Of a DNA stretch of 32,233 bases, positions 1 through 7,904 are shown one piece after another; within the stretch, counting starts at the first letter, position 1; the number at the start of each line of letters is the position of its first letter. Made by a program: the position numbers and the translations under genes. The notes below the pieces were generated by a model. It did no database searches, was not told the DNA's origin, and saw nothing but the letters and a program-made list of their open reading frames with translations. Origin of the DNA: Flavobacterium sp. ACAM 123. GTDB taxonomy: Bacteria; Bacteroidota; Bacteroidia; Flavobacteriales; Flavobacteriaceae. The stretch lies in the NCBI RefSeq assembly GCF_000264055.1, contig NZ_AJXL01000044.1, positions 1 through 32,233 on the forward strand. Direction: 5' to 3'.

Positions 1-151
1 ATTCGTGAAGAATGCAGCTTTTTTAATTTTCTCTATTTTGTTCGTGTTAAACCGTAGATATATTTTCATCCCATTAGAGCTGGAACTTAATTTGCTATTG
101 TAGGATTTGCTAATTTGAACCAAGAAAAAGTACGAATGGATATTCTAATTT

Positions 152-727
152 TTAATTTAAATATTTTTCAGTTGATTGCATTTTTGCATATAGTCCACCT
201 AGTGCATTTAGACCTGACAAATAAGATTCGGTTACTTGCTCTCCCGTGATTATTTTTCCATTAAACTCTCTGTTTCTTGTTGTAACCGCATCAGTAATTA
301 TGGTGTTATCAAAACCGTAGTCTAATGCTGCTCTGGTTGTTGACGCTACACACACATCAGTCATCATGCCACAAATTACTAATTTAGCTATGTTGTTTTC
401 CTTTAAATAATCAAGCAATTCAGTGTCTCTAAAACTGTTTGGATAGTGCTTTGTAATTACTTTTTCTGTTTCAAGAGGCGTGACACTTTTATGAATTTCA
501 GCACCCTTTGTATTGGGTAAAAAGAAATTTGCTCCTTCTTGAACTGCAATGTGCTGCACGTGGATAATAGGTATTCCTTGCTTTCTAAAATGAGCTAGTA
601 AATGTTTTGCTTTTGTTGCTGTTTCGTCTGCCGCTGCTAATTCCATTGTTCCCCCTGGAAAATAATCATTTTGAATGTCTATAATTAGTAAGGCTGTTTT
701 GGTATTTTCTGTAGTATTATTTTTCAT
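152..727 (-). CDS. Cysteine hydrolase, isochorismatase family
   Basis: This 191-aa cytosolic protein has the isochorismatase/nicotinamidase fold. The family triad is visible: Asp17 in the DIQND motif near the N-terminus, Lys93 in KHYPNSF, and Cys126 in GMMTDVCV. The family hydrolyses amides or vinyl ethers such as nicotinamide, isochorismate, N-carbamoyl compounds or ureidoacrylate; the substrate cannot be read from this sequence. The length is normal and there is no signal peptide. The gene stands alone, divergent from the permease at 1204. A TATCTTTG element at 799-806 and a perfect FNR-type palindrome at 829-842 lie upstream, so oxygen- or redox-responsive control is likely (inference). 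I am confident of the family and unsure of the substrate. Confidence 0.9.
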   Translation of the reverse strand: MKNNTTENTKTALLIIDIQNDYFPGGTMELAAADETATKAKHLLAHFRKQGIPIIHVQHIAVQEGANFFLPNTKGAEIHKSVTPLETEKVITKHYPNSFRDTELLDYLKENNIAKLVICGMMTDVCVASTTRAALDYGFDNTIITDAVTTRNREFNGKIITGEQVTESYLSGLNALGGLYAKMQSTEKYLN

Positions 728-798
728 AACTTAAATTTTTTTAAAATTTTGTTTTAACGCTAATGATTAACTAAATGTTTTCGTTTAACGTCTATTTT

Positions 799-806
799 CA
801 AAGATA
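799..806 (-). promoter_or_regulatory. Promoter -7 element of the cysteine hydrolase gene
   Basis: On the minus strand the bases read TATCTTTG, an exact match to the Bacteroidetes -7 consensus TAnnTTTG, preceded by TTG. No good TTTG element lies 19 bp upstream, which fits a promoter that depends on an activator. The start codon is about 70 bases downstream. Confidence 0.55.
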
Positions 807-828
807 CAACAAAGTAACAGCGAGTGCA

Positions 829-842
829 TTGATTTGGATCAA
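829..842. promoter_or_regulatory. FNR/CRP-family binding site
   Basis: The sequence TTGATTTGGATCAA is a perfect TTGAT-N4-ATCAA palindrome, the classical FNR half-sites. Its centre (835.5) lies about 41-42 bases upstream of the start point predicted from the TATCTTTG element at 799-806. That is the standard class II activator position. The regulator itself is not in this window. Confidence 0.55.
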
Positions 843-985
843 GAAAGGCGTTGGCGTATTAGACTGTAATAGAATAATACTGGGGATTAATTGAATCAAA
901 GGTGTTTTTTTTGTTTCCCTAGCAGCTATTAAATTGTCTTTCGTAGCATCTTTCTCTCTTTTAGTATGCGATTGAGATGCGTGAG

Positions 986-1076
986 GGATAGCAGCGAAAA
1001 TCCTCCCGTTTTTATCGGGAGATTGTAGCGAATAGCCCGACCAAGCCGCAACGCAGTGGAGGCTGGGACACGCCCA
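986..1076 (+). repeat. REP-like intergenic element, copy 1
   Basis: This GC-richer island sits in an AT-rich intergenic region. It begins with GGATAGCAGCG (986-996). A hairpin follows, with arms 999-1008 and 1016-1024 (CTCCCG/CGGGAG core, one bulge, 7-nt loop), and then CGAATAGCC at 1029-1037. The tail continues to the CACGCCCAG end near 1076. A second element at 18165-18289 on the other strand has the same two end motifs. I recognise the style as a dispersed intergenic repeat of Flavobacterium genomes; its function is unknown. The rest of the 728-1203 gap shows only the regulatory sites listed. Confidence 0.5.
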
Positions 1077-1203
1077 GATTAATGAGATTTTAGAAAGTGT
1101 AGAAATGATTGGGGATTTGTATTTTGACTTCCAGTTATTGAAGAGAAATGGTTAGGAGGTTTCTAAAAAAAGTATACCTTTAGCCAATTAAAAGTTAAAA
1201 ATA

Positions 1204-2611
1204 ATGCAAGAAGATAACAAAGAGGAATTTAAAAGAGAACTCGGATTGATGGATGGAACCATGCTGGTTGTGGGTTCCATGATTGGCTCGGGAATATTTA
1301 TTGTGAGTTCAGACATGGTACGTCAATTAGGTTCAGCCGGATGGCTCATCGCTATGTGGGTGCTTACTGGGACCATTACGGTGATTGCTGCAGTGAGTTA
1401 CGGGGAGTTAAGTGCAATGTTTCCAAAAGCGGGCGGACAATATGTATATATCAAGGAGGCATATGGAAAACTTATTGGTTTTCTCTACGGGTGGAGTTTC
1501 TTTGCCGTGATACAAACCGGTACTATCGCTGCCGTAGGAGTTGCTTTTGCTAAGTTTACGGCATACTTATTTCCAATTGTTAGTGATAAAAACATCTTGT
1601 ATGAAATAGGCGATTTTAATTTGAATGCTGCGCAGATTGTTTCCATTTTTACTATTGTTTTACTGAGTTATGTTAACAGTCGTGGTGTCAAAAACTCTAA
1701 AACTTTACAAACGTTTTTAACAGTGATTAAAATTTTATCATTGGCAGGTTTAATCATTTTCGGTTTTTTTGCCGCTAAAGCTGAGGTTTGGGATGCCAAC
1801 TGGACAAATGCTTGGGTTTCTTCGTCACTAGATGTGACTACTGGATCGTGGATGCCTATAAGTGGAATTACTTTGATCTCTGCCATTTCAGCGGCCTTAG
1901 TGGGTTCGCTGTTCTCTAGTGTAGCTTGGGAAGGGGTGACTTTTATCGCAGGGGAGATTAAAAATCCAAAACGCAATGTGGGATTGAGTTTGTTTTTAGG
2001 AACTTCAATCGTTTGTGTGATTTATGTATTGGCTAATCTGATGTTTCTGGCCGTAGTGCCGTTACAAGAAATAGCTACTGCCCCATCAGACCGTATTGGA
2101 GTAGTGGCTTCACAGTATATTTTTGGGGCTATAGGGACTTTGATTATTGCCGTGATGATTATGATTTCGACTTTTGCCTGTAACAACGGATTGATTATGA
2201 CTGGTGCCAGAGTGTACTACACTATGGCTCAAGACGGGGTATTTTTCTAAGAAAGCAGCTCAGTTGAATAAATTCAGTGTTCCTGAATGGTCTATCTGGG
2301 TACAGTGTTTTTGGGCTTCAGTTTTGTGTTTGACCGGGAAGTATGGCGACTTACTAGATTTTGTAGTCATTATCGTTTTGATTTTTTATATACTTACGAT
2401 TTTAGGGATATTTATTCTTCGCAGAAAAATGCCAAATGCCGAAAGACCATATAGAGCTTTTGGTTATCCATTTTTACCTGCATTCTATATAGTTGTAGCC
2501 ACTGCAATTTGTATCGCCTTGCTATACACTAAAACAAGTACGAGCGGTTGGGGTGTCGTGATTATGTTACTTGGGATTCCGGTTTATTATTTGGCTAAGA
2601 AGAAGGAATAA
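1204..2611 (+). pseudogene. APC-family amino acid permease, frameshifted
   Basis: This is an inner-membrane amino acid transporter of the APC superfamily. The N-terminal GSMIGSGIF motif and a series of hydrophobic helices are typical. The first frame (1204-2250, 348 aa) stops right after the sequence MAQDGVFF. Reading continues without loss in the next frame, from KKAAQLNKFSVPEW to the stop at 2611. Removing one T from the T5 run at 2242-2246 joins the two parts into about 468 aa, the normal family length. The break would remove the last transmembrane helices. It may be a real pseudogene or a one-base sequencing error. Upstream, TACCTTTA (1175-1182) is a one-mismatch promoter element. The substrate is unknown. 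Confidence 0.8.
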
Positions 2612-2617
2612 TTCAAT

Positions 2618-2680
2618 AGTATTTAAGATACTGTGTTTAGTATTTAATCCTAATATTTTTATAGGATACTTAAAAAGTAT
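2618..2680. repeat. Cluster of AGTAT/ATACT inverted repeats
   Basis: Directly after the permease stop there are three small hairpins: AGTAT/ATACT (2618-2632), TCCTA/TAGGA (2648-2666) and ATACTT/AAGTAT (2666-2680). A further AGTAT lies at 2639. They may act as a weak terminator or mRNA 3' end, or be chance in AT-rich DNA. Confidence 0.3.
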
Positions 2681-2698
2681 TTACCAACAATAGGTATG

Positions 2699-2748
2699 AA
2701 AAATCTGTTTCGCATCGTTTTAAAGAACGATCCGGAACAGATTTTTTT
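2699..2748 (+). terminator. Strong intrinsic terminator after the permease
   Basis: A long hairpin has arms 2699-2719 and 2726-2748. AAAAATCTGTT pairs with AACAGATTTTT and ATCGTT with AACGAT, with one mismatch and one wobble, around a 6-nt loop, and ends in a T7 run. It can work in both directions. Confidence 0.75.
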
Positions 2749-3243
2749 AATTTGGGTATATTGTTTTGGGTGCATTATTCAGTACTTTGTTTGAACGTTT
2801 CTATGTGATATAAAACAAGTAATTATATAGAAACATATCTCTGTTTTGCCAAAAAGGGAATTACGTATAAATTATTTTTCCTATCGTTTAAAAGCGTTCT
2901 TTAGTTAAATTGAAGCTCTTTTTTTTCTACTTTTTATAAGGCCACTATTTTTATTTGGTAGATAAATAGCGGTATTATTTTTTGACAGATAACTACTTCT
3001 TGAGTTAGATAAGGTCAGTAACTTTTTAAAAACTGTTGCTGTTTTATTTTTTGTGGGGTAAAAAACTTAAAAACAGATGATCATAGCTTTATGTTATCAT
3101 CAAAGGAGTAGTTTAGAAAATTATTTTTTACGAAATATATAGATTTTCTTTAACTAAAGCGAAGCCTATTTTTTATTTTTAGAAAAAAATGGATCTTTAT
3201 ATGTAGTGAAAGACTAACGATGTTCTTTAAAACAGATTGAAAA
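2749..3243. other. Gene-free AT-rich stretch
   Basis: I find no plausible gene here on either strand. The only structure noticed is an 11-bp inverted pair, CTTTAGTTAAA (2899-2909) and TTTAACTAAAG (3149-3159). Each copy is followed by GAAGC and a T-rich run. The stretch may be eroded former coding sequence. Confidence 0.4.
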
Positions 3244-3289
3244 AAAATCCGTCTCGTCTCGTTCTTAAAAAAGAGACGAGACGGATTTT
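3244..3289 (-). terminator. Perfect-stem terminator of the GAPDH gene
   Basis: The 17-bp perfect arms 3244-3260 and 3273-3289 (AAAATCCGTCTCGTCTC and its complement) flank a 12-nt loop. The structure lies about 100 bases past the GAPDH stop and has A/T tails on both sides, so it may stop transcription from either strand. Confidence 0.75.
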
Positions 3290-3385
3290 CTATTAAATCC
3301 AGGCTGGGCTGCTGAAAGTTTTAATCTAAAACTTGAACTAAAAACTAAAAATTGAAACGGCTTTACCAAACCTGTAAACGATATG

Positions 3386-4834
3386 CTAGTAGTACGTGAA
3401 ACGTCTTACTTTAGCAATATATTTTGCCAATCGGATTACTTGGTGACTGTATCCATATTCATTATCATACCAAATATATAATACGATATTTTTACCGTCA
3501 TTAGAAACGATTGTTGCATTACTGTCATAAATCGAAGGCGCAGATGTACCAACGATGTCGGAAGAAACCAATTCGTTATTCGTAGAATATTTAATTTGTT
3601 CTACTAATTCGCCTTCCAATGCATATTTTTTCATAATGCCATTGATTGCAGTAATAGAAGTTTCTTTCAATACTTCAAGGTTTAAAATAACCAGTGATCC
3701 GTTAGGAACGGGAACACGTATTGCGTTAGAGGTCAGTTTACCTTCGAAAGACGGTAACGCTTTAGCGACAGCGGTACCTGCTCCCGTTTCAGTAATTACC
3801 ATATTCAAGGCAGCAGCTCTACCGCGACGGTATTTCTTGTGCATGTTGTCAACCAAGTTTTGGTCATTTGTATACGAGTGTATGGTCTCTAAGTGTCCTT
3901 TTACCACGCCCAAAGTATCTTCAACTGCTTTCAATATTGGAGTGATGGCATTTGTTGTACAAGAAGCGGCAGAGAAAATATCGATATCGTCTGGGTTGTA
4001 TTCGTTTTGGTTTACACCATGAACAATGTTGGGGACCCCTTTACCAGGAGCAGTCAATAATACTTTATGCGCCCCTTTTGAAGCTAAGTGTCTGATTAAA
4101 GATTCTTTAGTAGTGAAAGCACCCGTATTATCGATAACTAAGGCATGGTCAATCCCATAAGAAGTATAATCAATTTCTTCGGGGGCATTTGCAGTAATGA
4201 CATGAACAGTAGTACCATTTATGATCAGTGCGTTGTTTTTTACATCAGCAGTTACAGAACCTTGAAAATCGCCATGGATGGAGTCATAACGCAATAAGGA
4301 AGCTCTTTTTTCAAGTGTCGAAGCGTCATTTTTATCTCTGGTCACAATGGCTCTCAATCGCAATTGATTTCCTTTTCCTGTTTTAGACATCAGCTCTCTT
4401 GCCAGTAAACGTCCAATTCTACCAAAACCGTATAAAACCACATCTTTCGGCTTGACTTCTTCCGATGATTTGGCTTCTTTTAATTTGTCCAATACAAAAT
4501 GTCTTGCATCCGGATATTTTTCTTCTTCTAATATGTATTCGTAAGTCAGTTTACCGATATCTAATTTCGAGGGTGGTAAATCCAATGATAAAACAACTTT
4601 GGCTATTTCTACCGAGTCGAAGATGGTGATCGGTTTACCTACAAATTCTCCGGCATACTGATGCAAATTGATAATGTCGCTTACGTTTTTGTCCAGCAAT
4701 TGATTTTTAAATAAAACCATTTCTATGGATTTATCATACCATAAATCACTGACAATCTTGATTAATTCTACTCCCGCACGTCTTCTGTCGACCTGAAATG
4801 AAACTTCTTTTTGATACAAAGGTGTCTTGTTCAT
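3386..4834 (-). CDS. Glyceraldehyde-3-phosphate dehydrogenase, long form
   Basis: This 482-aa cytosolic NAD(P)-dependent enzyme interconverts glyceraldehyde 3-phosphate and 1,3-bisphosphoglycerate. The Rossmann motif GFGRIGR is at residues 136-142, the catalytic Cys at 292 (SAASCTTN), the partner His at 319 (HSYTNDQ), and the C-terminal signature WYDNEYGYS is present. Compared with the usual 330-340 aa it carries about 130 extra N-terminal residues ahead of the Rossmann fold. Such long GAPDHs occur in Bacteroidetes. The role of the extension is not known to me, and glycolytic versus gluconeogenic use cannot be decided. The gene has its own promoter (4882-4912) and terminators on both sides, so it is monocistronic. 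Confidence 0.93.
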   Translation of the reverse strand: MNKTPLYQKEVSFQVDRRRAGVELIKIVSDLWYDKSIEMVLFKNQLLDKNVSDIINLHQYAGEFVGKPITIFDSVEIAKVVLSLDLPPSKLDIGKLTYEYILEEEKYPDARHFVLDKLKEAKSSEEVKPKDVVLYGFGRIGRLLARELMSKTGKGNQLRLRAIVTRDKNDASTLEKRASLLRYDSIHGDFQGSVTADVKNNALIINGTTVHVITANAPEEIDYTSYGIDHALVIDNTGAFTTKESLIRHLASKGAHKVLLTAPGKGVPNIVHGVNQNEYNPDDIDIFSAASCTTNAITPILKAVEDTLGVVKGHLETIHSYTNDQNLVDNMHKKYRRGRAAALNMVITETGAGTAVAKALPSFEGKLTSNAIRVPVPNGSLVILNLEVLKETSITAINGIMKKYALEGELVEQIKYSTNNELVSSDIVGTSAPSIYDSNATIVSNDGKNIVLYIWYDNEYGYSHQVIRLAKYIAKVRRFTYY

Positions 4835-4881
4835 ATTGAAAATTTGAAAAAATTTAGTCCGTTATTTTATTAAATTTGGCG

Positions 4882-4912
4882 CAAAAATACCTATTTCAAT
4901 CGATTTCGTAAA
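4882..4912 (-). promoter_or_regulatory. GAPDH promoter
   Basis: On the minus strand the -7 element is TATTTTTG (4882-4889), an exact TAnnTTTG match. Exactly 19 bp upstream lies TTTA (4909-4912), one mismatch from the TTTG -33 element. The predicted leader is about 40 nt. Confidence 0.6.
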
Positions 4913-4935
4913 CTATTTTGATATTTTTTTTCAAT

Positions 4936-4976
4936 AAAAAAAGCCAGTACTTTTTTTATTGTCTGGCTTTATTTTT
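4936..4976 (-). terminator. Terminator of the HtrA gene
   Basis: AAAGCCAG (4940-4947) pairs with CTGGCTTT (4963-4970), extended by A/T pairs, directly after the protease stop. It separates htrA from the downstream GAPDH gene. Confidence 0.7.
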
Positions 4977-4993
4977 AATGTAGTAGGGAACTA

Positions 4994-6394
4994 TCAAATA
5001 ATGACTCTGAAAATTTCCCCGCTTTTATTGATCATCTCGAGTCGAACGCTTTGACTTTCTTCCTTGCTATTTAAAAGTTTGGAAACCGTCTCGATATCCT
5101 TCGCTTTTATATTATCAATACTCAGAATGATAGTGCCTTTCAGCTCAGCGCTGTATTGCATTAAATTCTCATTTGTTATGGATTTAATTTTTACGCCATA
5201 ATTGATGTTGAATCTCTTTTTATCTGCGGCATCGATGTTCTCCAATTCGATTCCTTTAAATTCGGTGCTGAAGAATTCATTTTTACTAAGTACTACAGGA
5301 ACAACGCGGTTTTCACCGTCTCTGGTATAGGTAACCTGTATTTTATCGTCGGGTCTTTTGGTGTTGATGTATCCGGAAAGGTCTGCATATGTTGCAATCT
5401 TTTGTCCGTCCATTTTTACAATAATGTCTCCTTTTTTGAGCCCAGATTTTTCAGCACCCGAATTTTTTGTAACGGCACCGATGTAAAATCCTTCGGTTTG
5501 ATTAACTCCCAATGCTTTAGAAGCGGTTGCATTTAACTCTCCACCCTCTACACCTAATATTCCTCGTTGTACGTTCCCGTACTCCATAAGATCCTCGATG
5601 ATTTTTCTGGCTATATTCGACGGTACAGCAAAAGAATAGCCTACATAAGAACCGGTCATAGAGGAAATCATAGTATTAATTCCTATTAGGTCTCCACGAG
5701 TGTTCACTAAAGCACCACCGCTATTTCCTGGATTTACTGCGGCATCTGTTTGAATAAAAGACTGGATCCCGCTGGTCCCCAAGTCTCTGGCTTTCGCCGA
5801 AACGATACCTGCCGTTACTGTTGATGTTAAATTATATGGATTCCCGACTGCCAGAACCCATTCGCCAATTTTTACGGAATCAGAATTCCCGAATGTGGTA
5901 TAAGGGAGTGTTTCTTTAGCATCAATTTTTAGCAAAGCGATATCCATTTTTGAATCGGTACCTATGAGTTTTGCTTTGTAAGATTGTTTATTGTTTAAAG
6001 TAATTTCAATTTCAGAGGCGTCCTTTATTACGTGATTGTTCGTCACGATATAACCATCGGCGGAGATAATAACCCCAGAGCCGGTTCCAACCTGCTCCTG
6101 CGTCTGTCCGCCTTTGTAGCCGTAATAGTATTCCAGCATGGGGTTAGAAACGGTTTTATAGGATACGTTTTTCACGTGGACTACCGTATGAATTGTTTTT
6201 TCGGCTGCTTCGGTAAAGTCAATTACATCTGGAGATAGTCCTACTTTTTTCGCATAGGAGTCTGTAGCGACGGTTGTTATTGGATTTTTGGTTGAAGGAA
6301 AATAGCCATTACTGTCAAATAATAACTTATATGCTCCTAATGTTACGGCGCCGCTCAAAAGAGATGCCAAAAAAAGCTGCGAAAATCGATTCAT
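4994..6394 (-). CDS. HtrA/DegP-type periplasmic serine protease
   Basis: This 466-aa envelope protease degrades or refolds misfolded periplasmic proteins. It starts with a signal peptide or signal anchor (about residues 5-25). The trypsin-like domain follows, with triad His121 (TNNHVI), Asp151 (MDIALLKI) and Ser225 (NPGNSGG). Downstream is a PDZ domain (about 280-370) and a second, shorter PDZ-like region to the end. Length and order fit the DegP/DegQ class. The gene is divergent from dapF across 136 bp. Its promoter (6425-6455) overlaps a palindrome and is preceded by phased TTAAC repeats, so envelope-stress or two-component control is likely (inference). Confidence 0.93.
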   Translation of the reverse strand: MNRFSQLFLASLLSGAVTLGAYKLLFDSNGYFPSTKNPITTVATDSYAKKVGLSPDVIDFTEAAEKTIHTVVHVKNVSYKTVSNPMLEYYYGYKGGQTQEQVGTGSGVIISADGYIVTNNHVIKDASEIEITLNNKQSYKAKLIGTDSKMDIALLKIDAKETLPYTTFGNSDSVKIGEWVLAVGNPYNLTSTVTAGIVSAKARDLGTSGIQSFIQTDAAVNPGNSGGALVNTRGDLIGINTMISSMTGSYVGYSFAVPSNIARKIIEDLMEYGNVQRGILGVEGGELNATASKALGVNQTEGFYIGAVTKNSGAEKSGLKKGDIIVKMDGQKIATYADLSGYINTKRPDDKIQVTYTRDGENRVVPVVLSKNEFFSTEFKGIELENIDAADKKRFNINYGVKIKSITNENLMQYSAELKGTIILSIDNIKAKDIETVSKLLNSKEESQSVRLEMINKSGEIFRVII

Positions 6395-6424
6395 AATAGA
6401 GTTAGTTTTACGTTATTTGTAACA

Positions 6425-6455
6425 CAAAATTAAGGCTAAATAAACTGTTTGAAAA
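6425..6455 (-). promoter_or_regulatory. HtrA promoter
   Basis: The minus strand has TAATTTTG (6425-6432), an exact -7 match, and TTTT (6452-6455), a one-mismatch -33 element, at a 19-bp spacing. The leader would be about 25-30 nt. Confidence 0.55.
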
Positions 6456-6463
6456 ACAGTTTA
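6441..6463. promoter_or_regulatory. Palindrome inside the HtrA promoter
   Basis: TAAACTGTTT (6441-6450) and AAACAGTTTA (6454-6463) form a perfect 10-bp inverted repeat with a 3-nt centre. It lies in the spacer and over the -33 element, where a bound repressor would block polymerase. This is a candidate operator. Confidence 0.4.
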
Positions 6464-6485
6464 ACGCTCTTTAACAGCGATTAAC
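6461..6485 (+). promoter_or_regulatory. Three helically phased TTAAC repeats
   Basis: TTAAC occurs at 6461, 6471 and 6481, exactly 10 bp apart, followed by ATTAAT at 6491. The array begins 5 bp upstream of the -33 element of the HtrA promoter. Tandem short repeats with a one-turn period are the usual target of OmpR/PhoB-family response regulators: Bacillus PhoP uses TTAACA-like repeats, and E. coli CpxR uses GTAAA-N5-GTAAA upstream of degP. Confidence 0.4.
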
Positions 6486-6530
6486 ATTTCATTAATAGTT
6501 CGTGCTTTTGTGTAATACAATTTAAAGAAA

Positions 6531-7313
6531 ATGCAGGTAGAATTTTATAAGTATCAGGGAACGGGAAATGATTTTGTGATGATTGATAATCGCTTGGAAA
6601 CTTTTCCAAAACAAGATCGCATGCTGGTAGCGCATTTATGCAACAGACGTTTTGGGATAGGCGGAGATGGTCTTATTTTGTTGGAAAACGATATAACATC
6701 TGATTTTAAAATGGTGTATTACAACTCAGATGGAAGCCAAAGTACTATGTGTGGTAATGGAGGAAGATGTTTGGTGGCTTTCTCCAAAAAATTAAATATT
6801 ATTGGGAATAGCACTACGTTTAATGCCGTGGACGGCTTGCATCATGCTACAGTTAGTGAAAACGGCATCGTATCATTGCAAATGATTGATGTTTTGCATA
6901 TTAAAAAAGAATTGGATTATACCTTTCTGGATACGGGTTCTCCACATCATGTTCAGGTAGTGGATGATTTAGAAAATTACAATGTAAAAGAACAAGGCGC
7001 CGCAATTAGATACAGTGAATTATACGGAAAACAAGGAAGCAACATCAATTTTGTAAAGAAAATAGATGCTACCACTTTTTCGCTACGCACCTATGAAAGA
7101 GGCGTAGAAGAGGAGACTTTAGCTTGTGGAACGGGCGCGACCGCTGTTGCAATAGCGATGAATGCAACGGGAGCAACAGATGCTACTTCAATAGATTTGA
7201 ACGTGGAGGGCGGAACACTCGTCGTTACTTTCGATAAAAAGGACAATCAATATACTAATGTGTATCTTAAAGGACCCGCTGAATTTGTTTTTAAGGGAAC
7301 TGTAGAAATATAA
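6531..7313 (+). CDS. dapF: Diaminopimelate epimerase
   Basis: DapF converts LL-diaminopimelate to meso-diaminopimelate, the cross-linking residue of peptidoglycan and the precursor of lysine. The protein has 260 aa, and both catalytic cysteines are present in their signatures: Cys74 in MCGNGGRC and Cys199 in ACGTGATAVA. The N-terminal FYKYQGTGNDFV is the family opening. It is the first gene of a plus-strand block with the GNAT gene 47 bp downstream, then mltG and the DUF2279 gene. No clear TAnnTTTG element precedes it, so its promoter within 6395-6530 is uncertain. Confidence 0.96.
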   Translation: MQVEFYKYQGTGNDFVMIDNRLETFPKQDRMLVAHLCNRRFGIGGDGLILLENDITSDFKMVYYNSDGSQSTMCGNGGRCLVAFSKKLNIIGNSTTFNAVDGLHHATVSENGIVSLQMIDVLHIKKELDYTFLDTGSPHHVQVVDDLENYNVKEQGAAIRYSELYGKQGSNINFVKKIDATTFSLRTYERGVEEETLACGTGATAVAIAMNATGATDATSIDLNVEGGTLVVTFDKKDNQYTNVYLKGPAEFVFKGTVEI

Positions 7314-7360
7314 TTAGATCCCTAATCTCAATCTTTAACTCCTAAATTCTAATCTCAGTA

Positions 7361-7894
7361 ATGATAACCTTAAAAGGAAACAATATATACATCCGAGCTC
7401 TCGAGCCCAATGATTTAGAGTTCATTTATGCCATAGAAAACGAACAAACGATGTGGGAAGTGAGTAATACTAATACTCCTTACAGTCGGTTTTTAGTGAA
7501 ACAATATCTCGAGAATGCAAATCAGGACATTTATGAAGCCAAGCAATTGCGATTAGCTATTTGCCAAGACGAGGACTTTCCTGCGGTGGGATTAATTGAT
7601 TTATTTGATTTTGATCCAAAAAATAATAGAGCAGGTGTAGGTATCGTAATACAGGGACTGGAGAATCGAAAACAAAATATTGGTTCTGAAGCATTGGGAT
7701 TACTAATACAATATTCGTTTGATAATCTCAATTTACATCAATTGTATGCAAATATTGGCATTGAAAATGAAGCAAGTAAAGCTCTTTTTAGTAAATTTGG
7801 TTTCGAATGCATCGGTATAAAAAAAGATTGGAATCTTGTGAAAGGTATTTATAAAGACGAAGCCATTTTTCAATTAATTAATCAACAATTTTAA
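7361..7894 (+). CDS. GNAT acetyltransferase, RimJ/RimL-like
   Basis: This 177-aa cytosolic protein belongs to the GNAT superfamily and uses acetyl-CoA to acetylate an amine. The opening LKGNNIYIRALEPNDLEFIY and the C-terminal ASKALFSKFGFE segment are typical of the RimJ/RimL (Acetyltransf_3) branch. The acetyl-CoA loop is degenerate (ENRKQNIGSEA in place of RGKGIGSEA). The substrate cannot be told. It sits between dapF (47 bp) and mltG (10 bp) and is probably co-transcribed with them. Confidence 0.85.
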   Translation: MITLKGNNIYIRALEPNDLEFIYAIENEQTMWEVSNTNTPYSRFLVKQYLENANQDIYEAKQLRLAICQDEDFPAVGLIDLFDFDPKNNRAGVGIVIQGLENRKQNIGSEALGLLIQYSFDNLNLHQLYANIGIENEASKALFSKFGFECIGIKKDWNLVKGIYKDEAIFQLINQQF

Positions 7895-7904
7895 AATTTT
7901 AGTT

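Noticed and set aside
2..103. Open frame entering from the left edge on the plus strand, ending in TAG at 101-103
   Set aside because: It has only 33 codons, is hydrophobic, and matches no recognisable family; a minus-strand frame over the same bases is also open. It could be the tail of a gene outside the window but cannot be supported.
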